In this document: positions 47,032 to 54,508 of the stretch, piece after piece | How the letters are laid out: each line of letters opens with the position of its first letter | How positions within the stretch are numbered: the stretch's first letter is position 1 | Program-made: the position numbers and the translations under genes | Assembly (NCBI RefSeq): GCF_033366695.1 | Contig: NZ_JAOBTQ010000001.1 | Coordinates: 6,200,001 to 6,264,000, forward strand | DNA from: Streptomyces sp. SCL15-4 | GTDB lineage: Bacteria; Actinomycetota; Actinomycetes; Streptomycetales; Streptomycetaceae | Length of the DNA: 64,000 bases | Direction of reading: 5' to 3' | The notes under the pieces: generated by a model | The model's database searches: none | Told to the model about the DNA's origin: nothing | What the model saw: the letters and a program-made list of their open reading frames with translations, nothing else

Positions 47032-48402
47032 ATGAATGACGTGGGGACCCCGGGCGGCTCTCCCGCCGACCTCGTCGTCACCGGCTGTGCCGTCCTGGTG
47101 CACGACGACGCGGAACGGATCGGATTCCGCGAGGACGCCGCGATCGTCGTCCGCGACCGGCTGATCGACGCGGTCACCACGGCCGCCGCCGCGCGGGACG
47201 TGCCGGCCGTGACGCGGATCGAGGCACACGGACAGATCGCGCTGCCCGGTCTGGTCAACTGCCATACGCACGCCCCGATGGTGGCCCTGCGCGGGCTCGC
47301 CGAGGACCTGCCGACGGAGGAGTGGTTCAACGACGTCGTCTGGCCCGTCGAGACCAACCTCACCGAGCGGGACGTGGCACTGGGCGCGCGGCTGGCCTGC
47401 GCCGAGATGATCCGGGGCGGGGTGACCTGCTTCGCCGACCACTACTTCCACATGGACACGGTCGCCGACGTCGTCGCCGAGTGCGGACTGCGCGCGCACC
47501 TCGGCGAGGTGTACTTCTCCGGCCAGGGGCCCCGGGGCCGGGAGGCGTCCCTGGACTTCGCGCTCCGCCGGCGCGGCACCGCCGAGGGCCGTATCACCAC
47601 CGCCCTCGCCCCGCACGCCCCCTACACCGTCACCGACGGCGACCTCGCCGCCACCGCCGAACTCGCCCGCGCCCACGGTCTGCCCGTCCACATCCACGCC
47701 GCCGAGAACCGCGACCAGACCGACACCAGCCTCGCCCGGCACGGCCGCACCCCCATCGAGGTCCTCGACCGCGCCGGCCTGCTCGGCATCGACCTGCTCA
47801 TCGCCCACGGCACCGGCATCCTGGGGCGGGACCTGCCGCTGCTGGAACGCACGGGCGGCCGTACGGCGGTGGCCACCGCCCCCCGCGGCTATCTGAAGTT
47901 CGCCTGGCCCACCACCACTCCGGTACGGGCCCTGCGCGCGGCCGGCGTCCCCGTCGGCCTCGCCACGGACGGCGCCGCCTCCAACAACTCCCTCGACGTG
48001 TGGGAGGCCATGGCGCTGACGTCCCTGATCCAGAAGTCCGCCGAGGGCGACCCGCGCTGGCTGACCGCCCGCCAGGCCTTGCACCACGCCACCTCGCAGA
48101 GTGCCCGCGCGGTCGGCCTGGGAGACCGGATCGGCTCCCTCGCGCCCGGCCGGTGCGCCGATCTCGTCCTCGTCGACCTCACCGGCCCGCACACCCAGCC
48201 GGTCCACGACCTCGCCGCCACCCTGGTGCACAGTGCCCGCGCGGCCGACGTCCGTACGACGATCGTCGACGGCCGCGTCCTGATGCGGGACCGTGTCCTG
48301 CTCACCCTCGACGTGGAAGACGTCGTACGGGAGTTGACGGACCGGCTGCCCGGACTGACCGCGCGCGGCCACGGACGGCGCATCCAGCGGTACGACACCT
48401 GA
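47032..48402 (+). CDS. amidohydrolase, MtaD/SsnA/TrzN-like deaminase
   Basis: This 456-residue protein is a metal-dependent deaminase or chlorohydrolase of the amidohydrolase superfamily. Motifs in order are PGLVNCHTHAPMVALRGLAEDLP (HxH metal ligands), GVTCFADHYFHMD, PVHIHAAENRDQT, LIAHGTGI and VGLATDGAASNNSLDVWE (catalytic Asp). The TDGAASNNSLD motif is typical of MtaD and SsnA, which deaminate methylthioadenosine, adenosylhomocysteine or guanine derivatives. TACGTT lies 6 bases before the ATG, so the mRNA is probably leaderless. The substrate is not determined here. Confidence 0.88.
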   Translation: MNDVGTPGGSPADLVVTGCAVLVHDDAERIGFREDAAIVVRDRLIDAVTTAAAARDVPAVTRIEAHGQIALPGLVNCHTHAPMVALRGLAEDLPTEEWFNDVVWPVETNLTERDVALGARLACAEMIRGGVTCFADHYFHMDTVADVVAECGLRAHLGEVYFSGQGPRGREASLDFALRRRGTAEGRITTALAPHAPYTVTDGDLAATAELARAHGLPVHIHAAENRDQTDTSLARHGRTPIEVLDRAGLLGIDLLIAHGTGILGRDLPLLERTGGRTAVATAPRGYLKFAWPTTTPVRALRAAGVPVGLATDGAASNNSLDVWEAMALTSLIQKSAEGDPRWLTARQALHHATSQSARAVGLGDRIGSLAPGRCADLVLVDLTGPHTQPVHDLAATLVHSARAADVRTTIVDGRVLMRDRVLLTLDVEDVVRELTDRLPGLTARGHGRRIQRYDT

Positions 48403-48536
48403 CCCGGCCGTCCACCGGAACGCGGCGGTCATCGGGGCCCGCCGAGACTGGCCGAAAAACTCCCCCTCCGTCGCGATGAGTTCCGCGCCCGCCGACGGTC
48501 AGCACCCCGAACGGACCGTCGGACAGGAGGGCTGGG

Positions 48537-49181
48537 ATGTCGTTTCCGGAGATCGTCTCGCGCGAGCGGTGGCGCGCGGCGCGCGAGGAGTTGCGGCGCA
48601 AGGAGGACGCGGTCAGGCGGGCGCGCGAGGCCCTGGACGCCGAGCGCCGGAAGCTGCCCATGGTCGAGGTCGACCCGGAGTACGTCTTCGAGGGCGGCGA
48701 CGGCAAGGCCACCCTCCTCGACCTCTTCGAGGGCCGGGCCCAACTCGTCGTCCAGCACTTCATGTTCGCGCCGGAGTGGGAGACCGGCTGCCCGTGCTGC
48801 GCGGCCTTCCTGGACCAGATCGGCCACCTCGCCCACCTGCGCGCCCGGAACACCGCCTTCGCGGCCGTCTCCCGGGCGCCGTTCACCCGGATCCTGCCGT
48901 TCAAGGCGCGGATGGGCTGGGCGGTGCCGTGGTACTCCTCGGCGCACAGCGACTTCAACCGTGACTTCCAGGCCACCGTCGAAGCGGACGGCGAACCGGT
49001 CGAACGCCCGGGCGTCAGCTGCTTCCTGCGCGACCACGACCGGGTCTTCCACACCTACTCGCTGTACGACGACGGGCTGGACGTGCTGGGCACCACCGCG
49101 GCCCTGCTCGACCTCACCGCGCTCGGCCGCGACCCCGCCGGCAGCGACCGGCTGCGGCTGCACGACGAGTACGACTTCTGA
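48537..49181 (+). CDS. DUF899 thioredoxin-like protein
   Basis: This 214-residue protein belongs to the DUF899 thioredoxin-like family. It opens with IVSRERWRAAREELRRKEDAVRR and has YVFEGGDGKATLLDLFEGRAQLVVQHFMF, PEWETGCPCCAAFLDQI (C-x-x-C-like CPCC) and a C-terminal RLRLHDEYDF. A redox role is suggested but unproven. The ATG at 48537 has GGAGG 7 bases upstream. Confidence 0.85.
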   Translation: MSFPEIVSRERWRAAREELRRKEDAVRRAREALDAERRKLPMVEVDPEYVFEGGDGKATLLDLFEGRAQLVVQHFMFAPEWETGCPCCAAFLDQIGHLAHLRARNTAFAAVSRAPFTRILPFKARMGWAVPWYSSAHSDFNRDFQATVEADGEPVERPGVSCFLRDHDRVFHTYSLYDDGLDVLGTTAALLDLTALGRDPAGSDRLRLHDEYDF

Positions 49182-49361
49182 CGACTCCCGGCGGGCGTAC
49201 CGGGGCCGCTACCCGGCGTGCGGTCCGTGTCGGCAGGTGAACGGATCCTCACGGTCCGCGCCGAACCGGTGTCGGCTAGGTCTCAGTACCGTCACCGGGC
49301 GAGGCGTTCCCCTCTCCAGGGCGTTGACTCCTTACACGTACGACGTTTCTGGAGGTGCGAG

Positions 49362-49538
49362 ATGGTGAACGGGCGAACCGTGCTCGAATGCTTTCCCGCC
49401 GGTGGTCCGCGCGGCTCCTGGCCCGCGGAGGAGTTCGCCCACGCACGACGGATGGAGGGCCTGCCCGCCGAGGTCGTCATGGACCTCGCGACGGACACCT
49501 TCCTGGTGATCGTGCGCGGTGGCGGGACGATCGAGTGA
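49362..49538 (+). CDS. small conserved-looking protein
   Basis: This 58-residue protein (MVNGRTVLECFPAGGPRG ... FLVIVRGGGTIE) has an ATG 6 bases after TGGAGG. It has a balanced composition with a beta-rich end and looks like a genuine small gene. I recognise no domain. TTGACT at 49324 could be part of its promoter. Confidence 0.6.
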   Translation: MVNGRTVLECFPAGGPRGSWPAEEFAHARRMEGLPAEVVMDLATDTFLVIVRGGGTIE

Positions 49539-49648
49539 GCCGGTCGGGCGGGGCGGGGGAGAAGTACGGGGCGTGAGGAGGTGCGCGGGGGCGCCTGGGT
49601 GTACGGGGGCTTCGCGGGGCGTGCGCGGCGCAGGAAAGGCGTGCGGGG

Positions 49649-50107
49649 TTACGCCGATGCCGCCCGCGACCAGTCCGGAGCCGTACCCGTCACCCGGCAC
49701 AGGGCCAGGTACAGCGGGATCGGCGGGGTGTACGGGACCGTGCCCGCCGGGTGGTGGATCAGCCGGGCGGAGCCGGTGACCAGGGCACCCGCCGTGTAGC
49801 GGGCCGGAGAGGGCCAGGGCAGGGCGTAGTCGGAGTCCGACGGCACGATCCACCACCACTGGGAGCCGTCGGTGTACACGCAGCCCACCCGCGGCAGCAG
49901 GGGCGCGACGAGCGGGCCGAGGCGGTCGGGCACGGCCACGGCGTCACAGCCGAGCGGCGCGGTCATGCCGTCCGGCAGCGGCAGCCGGTGGCCCGGTCGC
50001 GGTTCCGGGCCCGGCCGCCGGCGTTGCAGCCGGATGAGCGTGTCCAGGCCGAGGGCGTTCTCCTGGCCGTCACCGATACCGCGACCGGGTCCGGCGGCGG
50101 CCGTCAC
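49649..50107 (-). CDS. hypothetical protein of the WhiJ-type module
   Basis: This 152-residue protein starts at a GTG overlapping the HATPase stop as GTGA, so it is coupled to that gene. The N-terminus (GDGQENALGLDTLIRL) is followed by VAVPDRLGPLVAPLLPRVGCVYTDGSQWWWIVPSDSD, a Trp-rich segment, and a helical PPIPLYLALCRVTG. I recognise no domain with certainty, but proteins of this type follow the HATPase in streptomycete XRE/DUF397 clusters. It may modulate the HATPase. Confidence 0.72.
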   Translation of the reverse strand: MTAAAGPGRGIGDGQENALGLDTLIRLQRRRPGPEPRPGHRLPLPDGMTAPLGCDAVAVPDRLGPLVAPLLPRVGCVYTDGSQWWWIVPSDSDYALPWPSPARYTAGALVTGSARLIHHPAGTVPYTPPIPLYLALCRVTGTAPDWSRAASA

Positions 50108-50865
50108 GGCCGCTCCCGGTGACGGCGCTGTTCGGGCGCGCGGTACGGCCGCTGCTCCGGCGCCGTGTGGGGCCGTCGCTCGGTGGGGGCGGGGCCACCG
50201 TCGCGGTGCTCGGGGAGCGAGGGATCGCGGTGCCGTCCCGCCTCCCGGTCCGCCGTGGCCTGCTGGTCCTCGCCGGAGTCGTCCGGGCGGCCCGGCTTGG
50301 GGCGGGCGCCCCAGCCCAGGTCGGCGCGCGGTTCGGCCGGATCCCCGGCGGTATCGGCGGTGCGGGGCAGTTCGGCCCAGACCAGCAGGCCGGGGCCGTG
50401 CTCCTGGGCGCCCCAGGCCCGGCACAGCGCGTCGACGAGAAGCAACCCCCTCCCGTGCTCCTCGTCGGGTCGCTGCGGGGACGGGTGGGGCTCGCCAGGA
50501 GCACAGCCCTCGTCTTGGACGGCTATGCGGAGCATGTCGTCGTGGTCGTGCAGCTCGCACACGACGCGGCTGCTCGCGGTGTGCACGATGGCGTTGGTGA
50601 CCAGCTCGGAGACGACCAGGGCCGCGCTGTCACAGGTGTCCGCGCAGACCGACCAGCCGGACAGCCGGGCCTGGGTCAGACGTCTCGCCCGGGCGACGGA
50701 ACCGGGGTGGGCGGCCAGCTCGAAGCGGAACCTGCGGCCGGTCGCGCCTCCCTGGAGGGACGCCCCCTCCACCAGGCCCGAACCGGCTCGCGCGGGGATA
50801 CCCCCCTCGGCGCCACGACCGGCACGGCCGGCGGCGTCTGTTCCTAAAGGCGCGGACGGAATCAC
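50104..50865 (-). CDS. HATPase-domain anti-sigma-factor-like protein with a TTA codon
   Basis: This 253-residue protein has an RsbW/HATPase_c_2 domain at about residues 37-165: ALVVSELVTNAIVHTASS is the N box, IAVQDEGCAP the G1 box and EEHGRGLLLVDALCRAWG the G2 box. Such proteins bind ATP and a sigma or anti-sigma partner. The C-terminal 90 residues are disordered and Arg/Pro-rich. A promoter TTGCCA-17-GATAGT ends 7 bases before the GTG at 50865, so I take that leaderless start. Codon 7 (50847-50845) is TTA, requiring the bldA-type tRNA. It is divergent from an XRE regulator and coupled to the gene at 49649. Confidence 0.88.
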   Translation of the reverse strand: MIPSAPLGTDAAGRAGRGAEGGIPARAGSGLVEGASLQGGATGRRFRFELAAHPGSVARARRLTQARLSGWSVCADTCDSAALVVSELVTNAIVHTASSRVVCELHDHDDMLRIAVQDEGCAPGEPHPSPQRPDEEHGRGLLLVDALCRAWGAQEHGPGLLVWAELPRTADTAGDPAEPRADLGWGARPKPGRPDDSGEDQQATADREAGRHRDPSLPEHRDGGPAPTERRPHTAPEQRPYRAPEQRRHRERP

Positions 50866-50872
50866 GTCTGCC

Positions 50873-50901
50873 ACTATCGCCGCGGCGCGGACACTTGGCA
50901 A
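50873..50901 (-). promoter_or_regulatory. promoter of HATPase gene
   Basis: On the minus strand TTGCCA (50901-50896) and GATAGT (50878-50873) are separated by 17 bases, and the GTG start lies 7 bases further, giving a leaderless transcript. The -35 abuts the AGAGT/ACTCT half-site array. Confidence 0.75.
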
Positions 50902-50938
50902 GAGTCACTCTGAAAAATGCAGAGTGTTGTGGACTCTG
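50901..50938. promoter_or_regulatory. AGAGT/ACTCT half-site array between divergent WhiJ-type genes
   Basis: AGAGT-C-ACTCT (50901-50911) is a palindrome; CAGAGT (50920-50925) and ACTCTG (50933-50938) form a second inverted repeat with a 7-base spacer. The four half-sites lie between the HATPase gene and the XRE gene and touch the HATPase -35, making them candidate operators for the adjacent XRE protein. Confidence 0.65.
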
Positions 50939-51089
50939 TCAGGGAGCGTGGCACACTGCTCGCAACAGCACCTCGCGCGGCGCCAATTGGAGTCGTCGGA
51001 GACCGGACCCGGTCTTCGAATGAACTTTCGAGTGGCGCCGCAGGGCTGTCGGGAAACTTTCGGTGGAGGCTTACGGTGGAGGTGGGAGC

Positions 51090-51950
51090 GTGAGCGAACC
51101 GCGGTCCGCGCCGACGGTGGGCCAGGTGGTCCTCGGCCGGCGCCTGCAGGACCTGCGGGAACGCGCCGGGCTGAAGCGCGAGGAGGCCGCCCGGGTCCTC
51201 CACGTCGCCCCCGCCACCGTCCGCCGCATGGAGACGGCGGAGGTCGCCCTCAAGATCCCGTATCTGCAACTGCTGCTGAAGGCCTACGGCGTCCCCGACG
51301 ACGAGGCCGACGTCTTCGTCCGGCTGGCCGAGGAGGCGAACCGGCCCGGCTGGTGGCAGCGGTTCCACGACATCCTGCCGGGCTGGTTCTCGATGTACGT
51401 CAGCCTGGAGGGCGCGGCCGCCCTCATCCGCTCCTACGAGCCGCACTTCGTCCCCGGCCTGCTCCAGACCGAGGACTACGCGCGCGGCGTGCTGAAGTCC
51501 GGCGCCATCGGCCAGACCAGCCCGGACGACATCGAACGCCATGTCGCCCTGCGCATGCAGCGCCAGGAGTTGCTGACCCGGTCCGACGCCCCCCGCTTCT
51601 GGGCGGTGATGGACGAGACCGCGCTGCGCCGTCCGGTCGGCGGCCCCGAGGTGATGCGCGCGCAGATCGACAAGTTGCTCGAGGCCACGGAGTCGGCCCA
51701 TGTGACGCTCCAGGTCGCCCCGTTCGCCAACGGGCCGCACCCGGGGACGTACGGGCCCTTCGTGCTGTTCCGATTCGCCATGCCCGAACTGCCGGACATG
51801 GTCTACAGCGAGTACCTGACCGGCGCCGTCTATCTGGACGCGCGCACCGAGGTGGCGACCCACCTGGAGGTCATGGACCGCATGGCGGCGCAGGCCGCTA
51901 CGGCACAACGCACGAAGGAGATCCTCCGGGATCTCCGCAAGGAGCTGTGA
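51090..51950 (+). CDS. XRE-family regulator with DUF5753 (WhiJ-like)
   Basis: This 286-residue protein has an N-terminal XRE helix-turn-helix at about residues 10-70 (LGRRLQDLRERAGLKREEAARVLHVAPATVRRME) and a C-terminal DUF5753 ligand-binding-like domain (YVSLEGAAALIRSYEPHFVPGLLQTEDYAR, ESAHVTLQVAPF, GPFVLFRF). This pairing defines the WhiJ-type regulators of Streptomyces development. The GTG at 51090 follows GGAGGTGGGAG. It is immediately followed by a DUF397 gene and divergent from the HATPase gene. It probably binds the AGAGT/ACTCT sites. Confidence 0.92.
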   Translation: MSEPRSAPTVGQVVLGRRLQDLRERAGLKREEAARVLHVAPATVRRMETAEVALKIPYLQLLLKAYGVPDDEADVFVRLAEEANRPGWWQRFHDILPGWFSMYVSLEGAAALIRSYEPHFVPGLLQTEDYARGVLKSGAIGQTSPDDIERHVALRMQRQELLTRSDAPRFWAVMDETALRRPVGGPEVMRAQIDKLLEATESAHVTLQVAPFANGPHPGTYGPFVLFRFAMPELPDMVYSEYLTGAVYLDARTEVATHLEVMDRMAAQAATAQRTKEILRDLRKEL

Positions 51951-52205
51951 ATGGACCGCATCACGCCCCGCGGACGCGTCTACAACGGCATGCCCGCGCG
52001 GGAGTTGGGCAGCGAGGGGTGGCACAAGCCCTGGAGCGGCGGCAACGGCGGGAACTGCCTGGAGGCGATGAAGCTCGCCGACGGCCGGATCGCCGTGCGC
52101 CAGTCGACCGATCCGGACGGGCCGGCGCTGATCTACACCATGGACGAGATGACCGCGTTCATAGAGGGCGCCAAGGCGGGGGTGGCCGACTTCCTGCTGT
52201 CCTGA
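51951..52205 (+). CDS. DUF397 small protein
   Basis: This 84-residue protein carries the DUF397 motif: GWHKPWSGGNGGNCLEAMKLADGRIAVRQSTDPDGPALIYT. Such proteins are known partners of WhiJ-type XRE regulators. The ATG starts the base after the regulator's stop, and AGGAG lies 7 bases upstream, so the two are cotranscribed. It lacks a DNA-binding domain and probably acts by protein contact. Confidence 0.93.
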   Translation: MDRITPRGRVYNGMPARELGSEGWHKPWSGGNGGNCLEAMKLADGRIAVRQSTDPDGPALIYTMDEMTAFIEGAKAGVADFLLS

Positions 52206-52406
52206 ACGCACCGGCGGCCCGGCCCGGTACCCCGTCGAAGTCTCCGGACACCTGGCTCGACTCGCCTGTCATGACCCCGACTTGTCCGTAGTCCGCGACC
52301 GGCACGCCACAGCCCGCCACGCGGAGTCCGCCCGCCTCCTCGCCGGCCTGGTCCTGATCACCGCAGGTCTCCTCCGCCGCGGGCGCGCCGCCCGGGAGTA
52401 CGGGAC

Positions 52407-53846
52407 TCATCCCGGCGCAAGCACCTCGCACAGCGCCTCCAGCGCCGCCCCGTAAGCGTGCTCGGCCGGGGTCGCGTACCCCACCACCAGACCGTCGCCG
52501 GCCGTCGTCGGGGCGTCCGGATGGCGGAACGCGGCGAGGCCGTCGAGGGCGACGCCCCGCCGCTCGGCGGCCTCCAGCACCGGCCCTTCCGCGCCGGGCG
52601 GCAGCCGCAGCACCGCGTGCAGCCCCGCCGCGATGCCCGTCACCTCGATGTGCGGCGCCCGCTCGGCCAGCGCGCCGACGAGGCGGTCCCGCCGGCGCCG
52701 GTACCGCTGCCGCATCCGCCGCACATGACGGTCGTACGACCCGCCGGCCACGAAGTCCGCGAGCGCCAACTGGTCCGGCACGCTCGCCCATCCCTCCCGC
52801 TCGCCCTTCGCCGCCAGCACCGGCTCCACGTACCGCTCGGGCAGGACCATCCAGCCGAGCCGCAGCGCCGGCGACAGGCTCTTGCTGACCGACCCGATGT
52901 GGATCACCCGCTCCGGATCGAGACCCTGGAGCGCGCCGACGGGCCGGCGGTCGTAGCGGAACTCGCCGTCGTAGTCGTCCTCCAGCACCACCGCGTCCCG
53001 CGCGCGAGCCCAGTCGATCACCGCCGACCGCCGCTCCGGACGCAGCGGTCCGCCGGTCGGGAACTGGTGCGCGGGCGTCAGCAGCACCGCCCGCTCACGC
53101 CCGAGCGCCGCCACCCGCGCCCCGTGCTCGTCCAGCGGCAGCGGTACGGTGCGCACGCCGGCCGCCGCGAGCAGGTCCCGGTGGAAGCCGAGACCGTACG
53201 CCTCCACGCCCAGCGGACCGCGCAGCACCGCGCCTCCGGCCGGTCCGCCCGGCGTGTCCCGGCCGAAGAGAAGCCGCAGCGCGTGCGCGAAACCCGAGCA
53301 GATCACGATCCGGTCCGGCTCGGCGCGCACCCCGCGCGCGCGTGCCAGGTACTCCGCCAGCGTCTCCCGCAGCTCCCGGCGACCGGCGGGATCGCCCGGC
53401 CCGAACGCCTCGCTCGGCGCCGCCTGGAGGGCCCGCCGGTACGAGGCCGACCACGCCGCGCGCGGAAAGGCCGACGCGTCCGGTGTGCCCTGCCGCAGAT
53501 CGTGCCGCGGGCCCCGCGCGCGTGACGGCGCGTGCGCCGGCGCACGCACGGCCCGGCGCGGCGGTCGCGCCCGCTCGGCGACCCGGGTACCGGAACCCTG
53601 CCGGGCGGTCAGCCAGCCCTCCGCGACCAGTTCCGCGTACGCGTCGGCCACCGTGTTGCGGGCCACGCCCAGGTCCACGGCGAGCGACCGGTACGGCGGC
53701 AGCCGGGTGCCCGGGGCCAGCCGGCCACCGCGCACCGCATCCCGCAGCGCCCGGGTCAGCGCGGCCCGCCGGCCACCCGGCCCGGACAGCTCCAGATGCA
53801 GGTCGACGCCGATCCGCTCCGCCGAATTGACCCACGATTCCGCCAT
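52407..53846 (-). CDS. MocR/GabR-type PLP-dependent regulator
   Basis: This 479-residue protein joins an N-terminal winged HTH of the GntR type (LPPYRSLAVDLGVARNTVADAYAELVAEGWL, residues about 45-85) to a fold-type I aminotransferase domain (residues about 115-479). PLP features include LEDDYDGEFRYDRRP and the lysine in HIGSVSKSLSPALRLGW. Such regulators control PLP, GABA or amine genes. TAGGGT lies 8 bases before the ATG on the minus strand. It is divergent from an AhpD-like gene 47 bases away, its probable target. Confidence 0.92.
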   Translation of the reverse strand: MAESWVNSAERIGVDLHLELSGPGGRRAALTRALRDAVRGGRLAPGTRLPPYRSLAVDLGVARNTVADAYAELVAEGWLTARQGSGTRVAERARPPRRAVRAPAHAPSRARGPRHDLRQGTPDASAFPRAAWSASYRRALQAAPSEAFGPGDPAGRRELRETLAEYLARARGVRAEPDRIVICSGFAHALRLLFGRDTPGGPAGGAVLRGPLGVEAYGLGFHRDLLAAAGVRTVPLPLDEHGARVAALGRERAVLLTPAHQFPTGGPLRPERRSAVIDWARARDAVVLEDDYDGEFRYDRRPVGALQGLDPERVIHIGSVSKSLSPALRLGWMVLPERYVEPVLAAKGEREGWASVPDQLALADFVAGGSYDRHVRRMRQRYRRRRDRLVGALAERAPHIEVTGIAAGLHAVLRLPPGAEGPVLEAAERRGVALDGLAAFRHPDAPTTAGDGLVVGYATPAEHAYGAALEALCEVLAPG

Positions 53847-53854
53847 GGAAATGC

Positions 53855-53886
53855 ACCCTACAACCGGTCTTTCCGCCTCCTACGGT
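53855..53886. promoter_or_regulatory. back-to-back leaderless -10 boxes of MocR and AhpD-like genes
   Basis: On the minus strand TAGGGT (53860-53855) lies 8 bases before the MocR ATG; on the plus strand TACGGT (53881-53886) lies 7 bases before the AhpD-like ATG at 53894. Both genes would be leaderless, and the two promoters share a space of only 47 bases. Confidence 0.6.
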
Positions 53887-53893
53887 GGAGCAC

Positions 53894-54418
53894 ATGACGA
53901 CGGACACGCACACCACCACCAGCACCTTCGACCCCACCGCCGGGATCGCCGCCGCCGAGGCCGCCCGCACCCGCCTGGACTTCGCGAAGGCCGCGCCCGA
54001 GGTCAACCGCGCGATCATCCGCCTCGACGCCGCCGCCCGCGCGGGCCTCGACCCGGCCCTGGTCGAACTGATCCAGATCCGCGCCTCCCATCTCAACCAC
54101 TGCGCCTACTGCCTGCACATGCACACCAACGACGCCCGCAAGGCCGGCGAGAGCGAGGACCGGCTCCACCTGGTCGCCGTCTGGCGCGAGGCCCGGCACT
54201 TCTTCACCCCGAAGGAGCAGGCCGCGCTGGCCCTCACCGAGGCGGTGACCCTGATCGCCGACGGCGGCGTCCCGGACGCCGTCTACGCCGAGGCCGCAGC
54301 CCACTTCGAGGACAGTGAACTGGCCCGGGTCCTGTCCCTGATCCTCACCATCAACACGTGGAACCGCGTGGCCCTGGCCACGCAGAAGACGGCGGGCACG
54401 GACGAACGCACCGGCTGA
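53894..54418 (+). CDS. AhpD-like carboxymuconolactone decarboxylase-family protein
   Basis: This 174-residue protein is of the AhpD/CMD fold. The active-site motif HCAYCLHMHTNDARKAG carries the redox CxxC and histidine at about residues 75-81. RIIRLD... and WREARHFFTPKEQAALALTEAV are typical. It may act as an alkyl-hydroperoxidase-like disulfide reductase. The ATG at 53894 lies behind a leaderless -10; GTG 53885 is in frame. It is divergent from the MocR regulator. Confidence 0.88.
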   Translation: MTTDTHTTTSTFDPTAGIAAAEAARTRLDFAKAAPEVNRAIIRLDAAARAGLDPALVELIQIRASHLNHCAYCLHMHTNDARKAGESEDRLHLVAVWREARHFFTPKEQAALALTEAVTLIADGGVPDAVYAEAAAHFEDSELARVLSLILTINTWNRVALATQKTAGTDERTG

Positions 54419-54508
54419 CGCGGCGGGGCGTGCGCCCTGCGGGATGGTGCCGGCGGGCCTGCCGGCCGGGCGGCCGTGGGGCCAGGACGCGGCCGGGGGC
54501 GCCGCCGA

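Noticed and set aside
46057..48432. Long minus-strand frame opposite the FUSC and amidohydrolase genes
   Set aside because: Gly/Val/Asp/Arg-rich antisense shadow; both plus-strand genes have clear motifs.
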